From assembly GCA_014529385.2 (NCBI GenBank), contig CM043942.1, forward strand, positions 111,882,141 through 111,942,140: a stretch of DNA of 60,000 nt, read 5' to 3'. The DNA is from Adiantum capillus-veneris. Its lineage: Eukaryota; Streptophyta; Polypodiopsida; Polypodiales; Pteridaceae. Both the position numbers and the translations under genes were made by a program. The notes under the pieces were generated by a model that ran no database searches, was not told where the DNA came from, and saw only the letters and a program-made list of their open reading frames with translations. This document shows, piece after piece, positions 11,034 through 23,339 of the stretch; position 1 is the stretch's first letter, and each line of letters begins with the position of its first letter.

Positions 11034-12195
11034 TTTCCATCTTATCCATATTGATTACTATGCTATTATGTATGCTAAGCAAGAAGAGTGATGATAAGTG
11101 ACGAACTACTTCTTTCTCCTAGAAATTTTTATTCTTCCTCTTCCCTACCCTCATTCCCTACTAGCTATCTCCACCTTTGATGGTGTTTGAGGCCTTGGGA
11201 GTGAGACCGTGGATGGTTAATTATTTTTGCAAAGGTTATGTTATGCTCGTGATGCGTGAATCTTTCTATTTTCATTGCATCACCTAGGTCACAAGGAACA
11301 CAGAGATTGTATTGTATGAAATCTCTCTTTATGGGAGAATCTATAATACAAAAGCCTATTGGAGGCGGGACCGGCTCCACATAAATCCAATCCTCAACTG
11401 TTGTCAAGTTCTCTAAACTCTCTCTTGCAAAATTACTGTTCATGCCAAGTTCATTAAGTAATATGGTTAAGTTTCTTCCGCTAATTAAGTTCACCCTCTA
11501 TGCTCTCAAAGTAGTCTGACAAAAATACTCACTCAAATTCTCTTTATTCCGCTATTCTCAAAGTTCATAGGCCATTTCCATTACTATCAACAAGATTTTG
11601 TGCGAGGGAGAGCATGAAGAGCTCCTCTAAGAGTGATCCAGCCAACAAAATTTTGTAGCTAAATTGGACTTAGTAATATTGTTTTGGAATTTAAGATTCT
11701 AAGAAACCAAGAAGATTGTTTTAGATAAGTTCAAATCTAATTTCATCATGAATAGATTGCAGCTTGAAGCTCAACCCATGGATAAGTAGTTGAGGGCATC
11801 AATGGACAATATGTCCACTATTCTTGCATACAAGGAAGGAATAGACCTTCTATTTCAACTCAAAGGTCATTATTGTACTCATCAATTTTGTGTCCTCAAG
11901 ATAAAAGATTGCAAGGAATTCTAGAGATGGATCCAATAAGCAGAGATATTTGAAATATTAATCTATTCAGGATGGACTATTATTCTTCATGACTCAGTTA
12001 TGCATACCTACAGGTTTTAGGATGCAAATTCTAAAAGTAAATTCATGAGACTCCACTAGTGGCTCACCCAAGGTATCACAGAATGTTTGCTTCTTTTAAA
12101 CAAATATTTTTTCATGCCTAAGATGAAAAGGAATACATTAGAGTATGTTAAAGAACTGTATGCTATGCCAAAAAATTAAATCTATAAGAGTCAGG
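11034..12195. other. No recognisable gene
   Basis: Sequence is AT-rich with scattered stops in all frames. The region just upstream of the integrase scrap (roughly 11600-12190) probably belongs to the same decayed plus-strand gypsy element, but no motif is clear enough to name. Confidence 0.5.
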
Positions 12196-12405
12196 ATCCT
12201 TGAAATGAACTAGGAGTGCATGAATATGGATTTTTTAACAGCATTACCCAAGGCTACTGATAATTTTGATTCAATTTTTGTTGCGGTGGATACGCTTACC
12301 AACATGACTCACCATGTTCCAATCAAGACCACTATATCTGCCAATGATATTGCTCAAGTGTTAATAAATTCTTTTGTAGATTATATGGAATTCCGTCTAA
12401 AATAA
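12196..12405 (+). pseudogene. Gypsy integrase core fragment
   Basis: A 62-codon frame beginning at 12220 reads MNMDFLTALPKATDNFDSI followed by VAVDTLTNMTHHVPIKTT. This matches the start of the Ty3/gypsy integrase core, whose usual form is SMDFI.GLP..., a V.VDRLTKMAHF block and a P.K stretch. The first catalytic Asp lies in MDF and the second in the VDTLT block. The rest of the core is out of frame or lost. Confidence 0.8.
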
Positions 12406-13034
12406 TTAGTTATTGTTGCTATTCCAAGTTTTTGAAGGCCATGCTCCAATCCTTAGTCACTTAATTAAACCTAATCTCATCATGTCACTAGAGATAGAGG
12501 GAAAAATCAACAGAGTTGATTAGGCCATTAAAGATGTGATGAGATCTTACTATAGTCTCAACAATCTCATCTTTGTATTGAGTACTTTTTTTTAGTGGAT
12601 TTTTTCAATAATTCTTCTTGTCATATAAGCTTCGAAATGTCTCCATTTAAATCTCTCTATGGACAAGATTATCCAGTTTCGATAGAATGGATAATGAAAG
12701 TCTTCAATGCCTTTAAGAAATGGTTCTCCAAATTTAAATAATAAGAGAGATTCTCAATAGAGAAAGTAATACGCAGAAGAGATATGCTCATTTGCATAGA
12801 TCTCCTAGAATTTTCAAGCTAGAAGATAAAGTTTTTTAATTGTTCAAACTAAAGAGAAGTTTACTCAAAAAGGGATGTAAAATGATCATTTTATGAAATT
12901 ATAAGATAAATATATAATTAAATCAATTGAGATTTAAAGTATCTCAAATAGTTTTACAAAATACAAGAAAAAGGAGACTAAGAAAGAATCTAGTTAATTG
13001 TATCCATCAAGTCAAGTCTTTGACAAAGAAAGAC
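12406..13034. other. No intact gene; eroded gypsy tail likely
   Basis: AT-rich, stop-filled sequence following the integrase scrap. Phrases such as the reading around 12640-12670 (SPFKSLYG-like) resemble the later integrase core of gypsy elements but are too broken for a firm call. Confidence 0.45.
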
Positions 13035-13810
13035 TCACGTTGGAGAGGGGGAATGGGGAACACACCCGACACACACAGAGTTGGCCCCTATATAGCTCAG
13101 GGTATTTACAACACCCATGTCCTCTCAAAAACACCTTCAACAAACAGAATGCACACCAACAGGGCCTTGCCTCCACTTCACTCAACACACACACACTTCA
13201 CACAATCACCAAACAACGATCACACCCATCCTGCCCGCTTCTCGCTCTTCCACATCTCAACACCTCTCTCTTTCTCTCTCACAAATGCAAGGGTCTTAGG
13301 GAGTGCACATGCTCACACACAGCGGCACCACACACCTTGTAGACAATCAAAGAAGAAAAGGGGGAAGGGGAGAGAGACGATGCCAAAAAATGGCAATGAC
13401 AGCTTATCTTTGAAAGAAAAACACCATGTACAAAATCCATATGACCTGCTCTAGGTCCCACCATGGCCATACGTACAAAAGGGCACACACATCCCTCAAA
13501 GCTTGACTCCATCATCACACACCTCAACGAGAAATCCACCATTGACTTTGCTCTGATAGCAACTTGGTGTCTTGGAAGCTCCTCTCGTTGGCTCCGTCTT
13601 CAATAGGGCACTGGCCCTCCCGAAATGCTTCAGGCCAATATGCCTTCCCACACACCTTCGCTCGCCTGGCGTGCAAAACCTCTCTCCCTCCCCAATTATT
13701 TTCTCTTGCTCCCCAAGCCAAAAGAACACCTTTTAATTCAAAATTGTTGCTCGCCTTTTTCTTCTTCTCCCACTTTTTTCCCACTTTCTAAAACCATTTT
13801 CTTTAGATCT
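13035..13810 (-). repeat. Leader/LTR repeat R, copy 1
   Basis: This segment aligns by eye over most of its length with 17866-18632. Shared landmarks are GGAGAGGGGGAATGGGG at the left, CTATATAGCTCAGGG-type sequence, a CACACA-rich part, CTCCCCAAGCCAAAA and a common right end CTAAAACCATTTTCTTTAG. Read on the minus strand, TGCTATCAGAGC near 13549-13560 resembles a tRNA-Met primer site, so 13565 rightwards would be LTR and 13035-13560 leader. The gag-like frame that follows copy 3 is missing here. Confidence 0.65.
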
Positions 13811-13867
13811 TTAGCAATAGCACTGAGTATGGCTCCTCTAGTTATAACTGAAAACAATGTCCAGCCT

Positions 13868-13975
13868 GTTGGAAAGGGGGAGTGAGAAAACCACCAACAC
13901 ACAATCTGAACGCCTCTCTATAGCCCAGTGATTTCACAACACCCCTATCCCTTAGTAAACACACACCTAGACTCC
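13868..13975 (-). repeat. Leader repeat R, partial copy 2
   Basis: TTGGAAAGGGGGAGTGAG, followed by a CTCTCTATAGCCCAG and CACAACACCCCTATCC run, repeats the first about 100 bp of the R repeat in diverged form. Confidence 0.55.
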
Positions 13976-16133
13976 CGCTCTGCAAACAATCAATGTTTAA
14001 GCCTGTACCCGACCAACCCTAACTGTATACACCCGATTGCAAAGCATACAATGAATTATCCCGATCTATGACCCTTGATAGACTCTATATAATCACATAT
14101 AAGCAATCCCGACACCCTCAAACATCCCAAGATCATTGACAAAGTCAAGTTCGCTCTCAAGCTGTCATCCTCAAAGCAGACACCACAATCACATATGGGA
14201 CACATGCAATTGCGCACCCACATAGTCATGAGAGCAAAAGAGAACATGGTACCGTTCGCACAAATAGTAAGAGTAGGGAGACTATGAAAATCCAACCCGA
14301 CTAGTCTCATCAAAAGCGTTCAATGATGGAAATATGGAAAAACAACCCTTCTTTAGTATAGGATCATATGACTCCCTCATGCAATTTTTAAATCAGGTCT
14401 GCCTTTAACATATGCCCGAGGTTGCACTCCTCTTTCCCTCAGCGTTGAGCCTATTTTTTCCTGTACTGGAATAGTGCCCCAAACTCTAATAGAGTAGGGC
14501 GGTCATCCCTGGTTATTCATCCCTTCCTCCACCTCGTTTTGGCCGCCTCTATCTTTGGCTTTCCCTCCCCTTCATTGCTTCTTCTATAGCACAACAGCCC
14601 ATCCAATCCCCAGGCAACTGTCGACCTCCTGTTGCAGGAGAGCTCCTCACGGCCCTACCAATTGCATACAACGAACCGCCTCTATCTTGCATAAAGCTAC
14701 TCTGGCGGCTCTCGGATTCTCTTTCAGTGGAGGTTTCGGCCCTGCACAGTATAAGCGCCTTTCCCTTCCCTTCTCCTCAATGCCAGTCCTGCGGACGACT
14801 CTAGATTTGCCTCTCACGCCATGCCATGTTCTTCAAGCCCTGACGGCCCTTCCACCATCCACGGGCTACCCCCCCTACATGTAGCTCCCTCCTGCCTCTC
14901 TATGGCCAATAGTGACCTCGCTATCGGTCGCCCCCTCTGTAGCTCCTGGCTTCATGTAACGACCGTGCCCTCCTGTATTTAACTGGCGGCCTCCCCTATG
15001 CAACTGGCCCATTCCCCATGCAGTGGCGCTCCTCTTGTATCCAGACGGCGCCACCCCATGCAATTTGCAGTGCGCTGCAGTAGCGCCACCCTTCATTCAT
15101 TTTTTTAAAGGTTTTTAAGCCAAAAAAACCTCTAGCTTGGCCTTGTTACAAACGCCCACAACCGCTGCTTGTCAAAAGCCTTATAGTTGTCCCCCATCTG
15201 CACGCCCTTCACCTTCCAAGAATCTCCACTTTAAAAAAAACATGTGCTTCGCTTCCTTTGAAGGCCCTTTGGGTCGATGTCCACCTCGAGTGCAATTCAT
15301 ATAAAAGTTGTGCAAAGAAGAAGCATGACCGTGGTTATATCAAGGCCGTCCATCTACAATAGACAGCTTCTTAATGGTATAGCCTTGTCCAATAGACCCA
15401 AATGCGAAGCAATAAGGACCAAATTCTAGAGGACATTGAGAGTTGTACGAAACACTAAGAAATCCGACACTTTGAGCCCTTCTAAACTCCCCCGATTGGT
15501 AGTCTAAGATTTGTCCTTGACCTGCTAAAATCCACATTAAGCATACACATCTTAGCATCAAACAGTTGTCCAATCACCGTACCACCCACTTGGTATCTTC
15601 CATATACCTGCTGCAAGCTTTCTCCCTCGTCGACAATGTTTGGTTGCACCACCGTTTTCCACAAAAAAGGTGTGCTCTAAAATTCATAGATGCATTTTTG
15701 GTCTCCTTGTGGTACCCATCAACTTGACCAATTTGTCCTCATCATAAACAAATAATGCCACACATCTTCCCTCATTAAGATAATTCAAGACTAACCTCTC
15801 CTCTCCATGTGACTCTGTGTCCCAGTTTGTTCCCTCCTATGTGACTCCAAGTGACATGTGCCACCCATGTGTATCTTTTGACTTCTAATTATTTTATTTA
15901 TTTATTTAATGATAAACTACTTGATATACTTAAGTTAAACCTTACATGCTCGAATAAACTTTATAGTAGTAAGAGAAAACTCTACAATTGGTAAAAAACC
16001 TTCCAACAAGCTAGTTAGTGTTGCGTAGAGCTAAACATGTCAGAATTCTTGTAAATTTTAAATTTTAGGTATTCTCAACCTACGGTTCATAATTTGAACT
16101 CGAATATATTAAATAATGACTGATGGATGAAAA
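13976..16133. other. No gene recognised
   Basis: The stretch has several short frames without known domains. Two overlapping minus-strand frames at about 15340-15664 look as if they could be one frameshifted coding region, but I do not recognise it. The remainder is probably the 3' part of decayed minus-strand retroelements. Confidence 0.45.
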
Positions 16134-16560
16134 CACTACAAGAGGTTCTTCACACTTGTGACGGTTGTGACGGCAAAAATACACGGGGATATTTTTTCCC
16201 CCCGCGTCACTATAAGCATTGCTAAAAACATCGATATAAGCGTCGCTATGAGTGTCGCTATATAGCAACACATATAGCCACTTTGCAATTTCAATTTCAG
16301 TGATGCGTATAGAGATGTTGCATGACCAATAATAGAGACACCTATAGCGACACTTGAGAATAAATTTTTTTGGTGGCAGGACATGTATTGCCCAGCCACC
16401 CCATCAACCATATTGAACATAAAGTTTGAAGAACAAAGATGAAAAACTGACAAAATTATCTCGACGAAAGTGAATTGACAAAAGTAATACATTGACAAAA
16501 TTATATACATCATAGGCAAAATCACTTGATTGTTAAGCTTTGACCAAAATGTAATAGCTA
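16134..16560. mobile_element. Orphan CACTA terminus, related to inner elements 1 and 2
   Basis: The sequence starts CACTACAAGAGGTTCTTCAC. It then has the GCGTCGCTAT-type subterminal repeats and a GGTGGCAGGACATG...GCCCAGCCACC hairpin, diverged from the perfect hairpin of elements 1 and 2. The sequence around 16390-16520 (CATCAACCATATTG, then CATCATAGGCAAAAT) also matches those elements. No matching right end was found, so it is a truncated relic. Confidence 0.8.
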
Positions 16561-16713
16561 CAATGTAATTGCCATTACTGAGAAACCCCCTCTTAAATAT
16601 TTTTGCCCTGTCAAACCTGTAAGGTCACCCTGTCATCCTTGGCAAAACCATGTACCTACTGCACCACCATGGCACACTCCACTACCACTTTCACCTTGCA
16701 CCGCACATCACCT

Positions 16714-17860
16714 TCACCTGCATATCATCACATGTAGGCTCTCCTCCACTTGGTGTCCATCGAACATAACGGTTTGTACTGCTCCTTGCTCCTCGCACAC
16801 ATTCACTGTATCTCCACCCACTTGCAAGAGATCAAACTCATCATACCTTGACTGAGAGGACTCGGTGTCCCAAATCATGTAATCGTCTAGAGAGCTACTA
16901 TCACTCGGCTCAACCTCTTCCTCTTTTTTGAGCTGGAAAATATCGCCTTGTTTCATTGCTTCAATGTCATCTGCAAACCACACTCTTTGACCTCTGCCAC
17001 ACTTATATGGAGCTTCACCAACCACACCCTGACTTGGTAGCACATCCTTTGCCCGATTTGGAAACACATGTGCATCCTCCACAATTAGAGCTTACCTAAC
17101 CGGCATTCTTGGCATAGGAACCACCTTGTCTTCTTGCAGCCATCAGACCCTTGGTTCTTCTTGCTAAATCACATCCCTCTGCACAAATCTTGACTTGGCT
17201 ACCACTGCAAAAACTTGCTATGGCATCGCAACACCTGGCAAACCTTATATGGCTTCACACTTCTTTAGAATCTTTTTGGTCCGCCCTTTTGCCAGAGCCA
17301 TCGCTTCTTTGTATGACACCAGGCCATCTATCTCCACTTTCTCTCTTACTTCTTCATATAGGCAATCCCAAAAAAATCTTAATTTTAAAAACCTGACCAT
17401 CTCTGCAGCAGTTACCTTTATCAGTTTTCTCCAAAGAGCTTCAAACTCCCATAAAATTCTTAAAAATCCCCTTTCAAGCTCTGTTTTAACCTATCCAGCT
17501 TTTGCTTTACCTCGTCTAGATGCACATCTGGCACAAAATTTCTTCAAAAAGCCACTTCAAAGGCTTCACAATCCGTCTTCACTTCTTCATGTAGGCCATC
17601 AAACCATAGCCTCACTTTAACATGAACCAAGAGTAGGAATACCTGCAATGTACCGTCTCCTCTGGATACACTGTCCTCCAACATAAACAAACCGTAATCT
17701 TGTACCCACACCTCTACGTCTTCAACACCTATGAAGATCCAAAATCCCAACCACACCATCCTCAACAGAACCTACTCTTCAAAGGCCACACCTTGGGCAT
17801 CATTAATATCACTGCTTTCTCTTCAAACAGGAGCATTAGTGCGCTCCTCCGTGGGGGCAC
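16714..17860 (-). pseudogene. Retrotransposon gag remnant, frameshifted
   Basis: Read on the minus strand and allowing frame changes, the region gives a Retrotrans_gag-like order. First comes LWFDGLHEEVKTDCEAFEVAF, then NFVPDVHLDEVKQKLDRLKQ, then a block containing FEALWRKLIKV, FLKLRFFWDCLYEEVREKV and SYKEAMALAK. Downstream a 122-codon frame (16714-17082) is acidic and unassigned. The gag lies directly downstream, on the minus strand, of repeat R copy 3, consistent with a minus-strand element whose leader is R. Several stops and shifts make it non-functional. Confidence 0.65.
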
Positions 17861-17865
17861 CAGAA

Positions 17866-18632
17866 GATGGAGAGGGGGAATGGGGAATACACCCAACACA
17901 CACACAATTGGCCCCTGTATAGCTTAGGATATACACAACACCACTGTCCTATCAAAAACACCTTCAACAAACACAATGTGCACTAGCAAGGCCTTGCCTA
18001 CACTTCACCCGACACACACACACTTCGCACAATCACCAAACAACAATCACATCGATCTTGCCCGCTTCTGGATCTTCCACATCTCAACACCTCTCTCTTT
18101 CTCTCTCACACATGCAAGGGGCTGAAGGGTCGCACACGCTCACACACTCCGGAACCACACACCTTGCAGACAAGCAAAGAAGAAAAGGGGAAGAAGAGAG
18201 AGACAACGCCAAGAAACTGCAATGACAGCTTCTCCCTTTGAAGAAAAGCAACAATATGGACTACTCTAGGTCGCACCATGGCCATCACCATGCTGTACAA
18301 AGGGGCACACACCTCCCTCAGATCTCGACTCCATTGTCACATGCCTCAATGAGAAATCAACCATTCACTTCGCTCCGACAATAGCTCCGCATCTTGACAA
18401 CTCTTATTGGCTCCCTCTTCAATAGGGCACTCGCCCTCCCGAACTAGTTCACGACGATCTGCCTTCCCACATGACTTCGCTCGTCGATCGTGCAAAACTT
18501 GTTTCTTTTGTCCTCCCCAATTCTCTTCTCTTGCTCCCCAAGCCAAAACAACCCCTTTGAATTCAAAACTGTTGCTCGCCTTTTTCCTCTTCTCGCACTT
18601 TTCCACCACTTTCTAAAACCATTTTCTTTAGC
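17866..18632 (-). repeat. Leader/LTR repeat R, copy 3
   Basis: Aligns with copy 1 (13035-13810). Its left edge, GATGGAGAGGGGGAATGGGG, adjoins the gag remnant; on the minus strand the peptide SPSSGAPTEERTNAPV runs across the junction, so the coding sequence may begin inside the repeat. Confidence 0.65.
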
Positions 18633-19039
18633 GCCCGACGCTATTGCTTTCTCAACCCAAACCATTTTTTTTTCCCTTTTACATCTGAGCTTACCTTATT
18701 TCCCCTTTTCAATTCTAGCCTTCATTCCCTTATGAATTTACATCTAAAGGAAATTTTACGTTCATTTCTCGCGTGGTTGGCTCCTTCACTTCGTCGGGTG
18801 TGCCAAACACCCATTCCGTCAAACCACCTTGGAACCCCGTGCTACCGGCTCCAAACCTTGAGAGCTTTGCCTTGTTTTGACCATCTCATGCCGTTGAAAA
18901 ATATATTTCAAAAAATGAGAAAATCCACCTAATGACCTCTTTCCACCATTCTTGCCTGCCAACTTGAGTTGAGCCATCTCGATGCCCATGACTCCGATCA
19001 TCAAACCTCAAATTTTGGTTGACTCCCACATTTCATGCA
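18633..19039. other. No gene recognised
   Basis: Pyrimidine-rich sequence to the right of repeat R copy 3; it may be the rest of its LTR. No pair was found to define ends. Confidence 0.4.
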
Positions 19040-19200
19040 CACTAGAAGAGGTACTTCACATTAGTGATGCTCGCAATGCGATGCTCAAAAGAAAAAATCC
19101 ACGGCGTTGCTATGGGCGTCGGGCCTACAAAATGGCCAATGCTTTTTAATTGAGGTAAGGAGCTCCCGTCGGGTTTTCATGGAGTCGTGACAGCCAAAAT
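19040..19200. mobile_element. Second orphan CACTA terminus
   Basis: CACTAGAAGAGGTACTTCAC, with one change from the CACTACAAGAGG end, is followed by short GTGATGC/GTTGCTATGGGCGTCGG subterminal-like motifs. It decays within about 160 bp and has no partner end. Confidence 0.6.
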
Positions 19201-19233
19201 GGACCTCAGAGATGATTCATGAGCAGAGTACTA

Positions 19234-19235
<2 letters not shown>

Positions 19236-19302
<67 letters not shown>
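19236..19302. repeat. Compound (GT)n(GA)n microsatellite
   Basis: A GT tract switches directly to a GA tract. The same order recurs at about 32700, 32820, 43165 and 53465. Confidence 0.97.
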
Positions 19303-19305
<3 letters not shown>

Positions 19306-19726
19306 TGACCAATGTGGTGGGCACATGTAAAATATGTTAAATGTGGTGTACCCATGTGTATACTATGCAAAAGTAAGCTTCCTAGCAAGAAACATGAGGA
19401 AGATAAAGTCCCCTTTTTTAATTTTTTAAGTGTACCCCCCTGATAAGATTCTTTTTTGTGAAGAGAAAAGGGCTTTTAAGGCCGGAGCTTTTTTGGAATC
19501 CAAGGCTGGGGAGCCTTTCTCTTGAGATTTTTGAATGTGGTGAAGAACGAGGGCAGCAGGAGAGCTCCCTCCATAGTTCATGGAGTTCTTGTGGCATGAG
19601 GAGGGATGCCAGGTTATGTTCAAGCTTGCTGAGGAGTGTGCTAACTTGGAGCGTCTTTGTATATGGTGCTTTTTGTGAATGGAATCCATGCTCAATGTGG
19701 TGTAAAAATGGTTATGTTCTCGCGGA

Positions 19727-19930
19727 TTGTGATGTTGTGTATATCCAAGGCTATAGAGAGTCATTTTGTTGTGTTTCGGGTGTGTTCCCCTTTCCACATT
19801 TCTAGCGTGCACCTCCGTGGGGGCACTAGATGATGGAGAGGGGGAATGGGGGGAACACACCCACCACACAACACAAGACCTCTCTATAGCTCAAGGCATT
19901 CACAACACCCCTGTCCCCTCAAAAACATTT
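19727..19930. repeat. Head-to-head pair of repeat R leader segments
   Basis: Sequence at 19831-19930 is a direct R copy (GATGGAGAGGGGGAATGGGG, CTCTCTATAGCTCAAGG, CACAACACCCCTGTCCCC). Sequence at 19727-19800 is a diverged R copy in inverted orientation (CTATAGAGAG, then GGGTGTGTTCCCCTTTCCAC). About 30 bp carrying CCTCCGTGGGGGCAC separates them. Confidence 0.6.
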
Positions 19931-20394
19931 TTATAGCTTCACACTTCCACTCGTAGACCACCATGTACACACAAACCAACACACCACCAAGTAAACACAC
20001 CACACACTCACACTTACCAAGATTAGCTACCCACACGCATTTTACAACTCATTCTAATCCACACACTGTTGTCTTAAACAAGACCTCTCTTTCACTCTCG
20101 TTTGGCACACGAAATGGCCCGAGGGACACACCTACTCACACATGCTGGCTCCAGGACACAAAGGCAAAAGAAGTAGAGAAGGGGACATGGAGAAATGGCT
20201 ATGAAAGCTCAATTGCACTCAAAAAACACGATACATAAGCACTTCTACAACAAACAACACACCCACTTGGTTGCTGTGCAAGAAACAAAGTCCTTTGGCT
20301 ATGTAGGCACACACCTCTACACATAGAATCCCCACCAAAAACACCCTCTTAGCTCTCTACAGATGGCATGCCAAGAATCCTTAGAAAAAATCAT

Positions 20395-20800
20395 TCAAAT
20401 TATACAAAAAATGCCGTTTATAGGGGGGTTCCACTCATTTTTAGTAGCACAAACTTGGAGACTCTTCAAACTCACCCTCTCCGTCCGTTGCACTAGCGAG
20501 ATTGTTAGTGGGGAAGGGTGGCCGAACCAATGTGCGTCATTCACAGTGTGCATACCAAGCGTATGCCACTCGAAGTCCGCAATCCAGTCCTTCACATCAT
20601 CCTTCCTTGTGAACACTGGTTGACTATATGCCATCCCTTTGAAGTCGCTTCTCCCTTGCATGAATAATTCCACAAAAGTTGAAGTCTTGCACCTCAACCA
20701 AACCACCACTTTTCTTCAATCATGTTTGAAATTCACAACAAAATCACTTCACTTGGGTGCACAACTAGCAAATTTCCACTCCCCAGTGGGATCGCCAAAG
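20395..20800 (-). pseudogene. Second retrotransposon gag-like remnant
   Basis: A 104-codon frame contains FTRKDDVKDWIADFEWHT and a following NDAHWFGH segment. This resembles the N-terminal gag pattern F.G..DV..WI..FE.H. in plant retroelements. The sequence to its right (20800-20900) is CACACA-rich leader-like DNA, as in repeat R. It is short and interrupted on both sides. Confidence 0.5.
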
Positions 20801-21318
20801 GATGATGGAAGAAAAGACGCTGTGTGCACACTCACACACCTAGACTACTCAACACCACACAAGGAATTTACTTAAACTCCAACCCACACACACCATCACT
20901 CAAGAGCTCAATAGAAATACTACCCACAAGATCAATTCAAACTCCAAACCCCCCGAAGTACAAGCCCTTGCCTGCCTACAAAGACTACAAGGTGAGTCAA
21001 GTTGATCAACACTTAAAATCACACTTGATGTGGACCAAAATATACAAAATATACAAGAAAAACCATCAAAACCTCAAAAAATCCAGCCACAAAAGGACTC
21101 TCTCAAATCATTGCAAAAGTTTCACCAAACTCCACTCTGTTGGACTCTTTGGAGTAGCGGCAACCCTAATGGAACCGATACAGAGTCACATAGTCTTGCA
21201 AAAAGCTGCACCTTCTTCCCTCAATTCCTCGCACACACACATCCATGGAAACCTCAGAACTTCCATAGACTCTCCCAAGTGAAAACTTGAAGAGAGGAAG
21301 CTCTCATTTACTCCTCCA
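20801..21318. other. Leader-like noncoding sequence
   Basis: CACACA-rich sequence with no gene; probably leader or LTR of the minus-strand element whose gag remnant lies at 20395-20800. Confidence 0.4.
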
Positions 21319-21768
21319 CACACTCGAGAACAGGACGCGAACGCGACGCGAGTGCACTAGACCACCTGTAGGAACCCTGCTTCCTCCCACACACAGAGAG
21401 GTGAAAGTGCCCAAACTTGGCTTCAAAAATTCTCACTCAGCTGGAACACTCACAGCACCATGAGTGATGTGAAAATTTGAAGCCTTTTCACACCATCTTT
21501 GGCCATTTTTTGACCCAATTTTGGCTAGTTTTATCCCCCACTAGCACACTCGAAAACAGGACGCGAACGCGACAAAACTGCAGTAGACCACCTGTAGGAA
21601 CCTTGCTTCCTCCCACACACAGAGAGGTGAAAGTTCCCAAACTTGGATTCAAAAATTCTCACTCAACTGGAACACTCACGGCACCATGAGTGATGTGGAA
21701 ATTTGAAGCCTTTTCACACCATCTTTGGCCATTGTTTGACCCAATTTTGGATAGTTTTGACCCCAACG
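21319..21768. repeat. Tandem duplication, two units of about 226 bp
   Basis: Unit 1 (21319-21544) and unit 2 (21545-21768) both begin CACACTCGA followed by ACAGGACGCGAACGCGAC and end with the CCATCTTTGGCCATT / GACCCAATTTTGG block. Differences are scattered substitutions. No coding domain was recognised. The flanking 21769-22206 shows nothing but a likely eroded LTR next to the polypurine tract of the following element. Confidence 0.9.
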
Positions 21769-22206
21769 AGCATTTTTTGCGAGGAAAACCCCAAACAGAC
21801 TCCAAAATTCCAAAAATCCTAGGAAACCTACTACATCTTGCAAAGAAAAAGTCTATGGCTACTCAATTACCCAATAGTATCAAAGCCGGATGAACATTTC
21901 CCAGTGCCATTAGAACACTATATGGTGCATACATTATGAGGAGTGATTACACAAATGCATGATATCTCGGGATTCACTTGTCAGATTCTGGTTAAAAATC
22001 CAAAATGCTTGTCACCTGCATCACATCACTTAAGGAAATCAAGGAGGCTAAACATCCATGGCTTACAAGATACTAGGGACTTCAGTATGCCACTAACCAC
22101 CAAACCATGCCCTATGTAGGACTTGCCTTGCTTAATATAGGGACTTCTCATACTGCTTGTCCGTCCTGGCCCTTGGCCTGCCACCCAGTATTACCCTAGC
22201 CTAGCA

Positions 22207-23326
22207 TTACTCCCCCCTTGGGGAAGCATTTTTGTCCTAAAAAGAAAAGTAATTGTATCTTCATAAGGACACTAATTTTTTTCACAGTGGCATCCTTCAT
22301 GGTCTCAGTTGTTCGGTTGACTGAAACACGATCTAGTAGGAAGTCAAATGAAAGCAAGAATAACATCTTGATTTTCCACTTGTTTTCCCTTTGCAACCGT
22401 GTTGTATAACCGGCCCATATTCAACATAGTGTATAGACTCAATTTAGAACTCACTTGAGATACTAAACGAGCTATGAAAACTAAGAGGTGTCAAAAAAAC
22501 TACCTCTTCTCACTTTCCATGAAAGTAACTAATTGACTTAACTCATCAGCAATCCTTAAGTCCTTGACTTGTAAGGATTTGGCATCAGTAAACAACCCCA
22601 CTATAACCAGTGTTCAAGGTTGAGAACTTGTTCTAAACATAAACTTACTAAACTTAGTTGCAAACATGTTGTAGCTTATGGTAATCAAACTTCTAACTAG
22701 AGCAATACATACTTTTGTATTGGATTTCTTGGTGCTAACAAATGTGCTTAGCATATTCTTTAGCACAAGACTACACTTGTAATCTAACTATCCTCTTTGG
22801 AAAACTGAAAGTACGAAGGTAAATGTCCTCTCAGTTTACAGTTTTTCCTCCCAAGGGACTGGTAAACAGGGATCACCGTTACTTATCACATTGGTGAAGA
22901 AATCAACAATGCTATGAATAACCCATTTGTTTAAGTTGAAAAATCTACAAGCACCCAAACCGATCCATGACCTCTATTGTTGATTGGTAGATCCAAACTT
23001 AATCGCATAGACATATTGCACATAGAGGTCAAAATTCTTCTTAAGCTAAAAACATGATGAATATGCATGCCACCCCAAATTAGTATTTGCTAAACACTAG
23101 GACCCATAACGCCTAGTTTGCATGCATTTAGCAAAACAGATCCAAATTTGCATATCCATGATCATCCTTGTGAATATGTATGGTAAATGTGATGCTCTTA
23201 GCACACATGAAAGTAAAGTGTTAAAAACAATCTAAATACTTTTGAGTGCAATCATTTGCAATCCTTGATGAGACGTTTCAACCATAATAGAAAGTGAAAC
23301 ATAATTCACTTCTAGATACAAACAAT
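22207..23326 (-). mobile_element. Second copy of the gag-only LTR element, 3' part (interrupted)
   Basis: TTACTCCCCCCTTGGGGAAG at the left repeats the polypurine tract region at 5471. Many blocks then align with 5484-6615, ending in TCTAGATACAAACAAT, identical to 6601-6616. The copy breaks off exactly where the outer CACTA element starts. The matching continuation in the first copy (from 6617) reappears after the CACTA at 44813 and again from 49980. The 3' LTR should lie left of 22207 but cannot be delimited. Confidence 0.8.
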
Positions 23327-23339
23327 CACTACAACAAAA

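Noticed and set aside
13047-18632. A single LTR retrotransposon bounded by repeats R at 13 kb and 17.9 kb
   Set aside because: No target duplication was found, gag lies next to the right copy on the minus strand, and a CACTA end interrupts the interior. The copies are better treated as separate.
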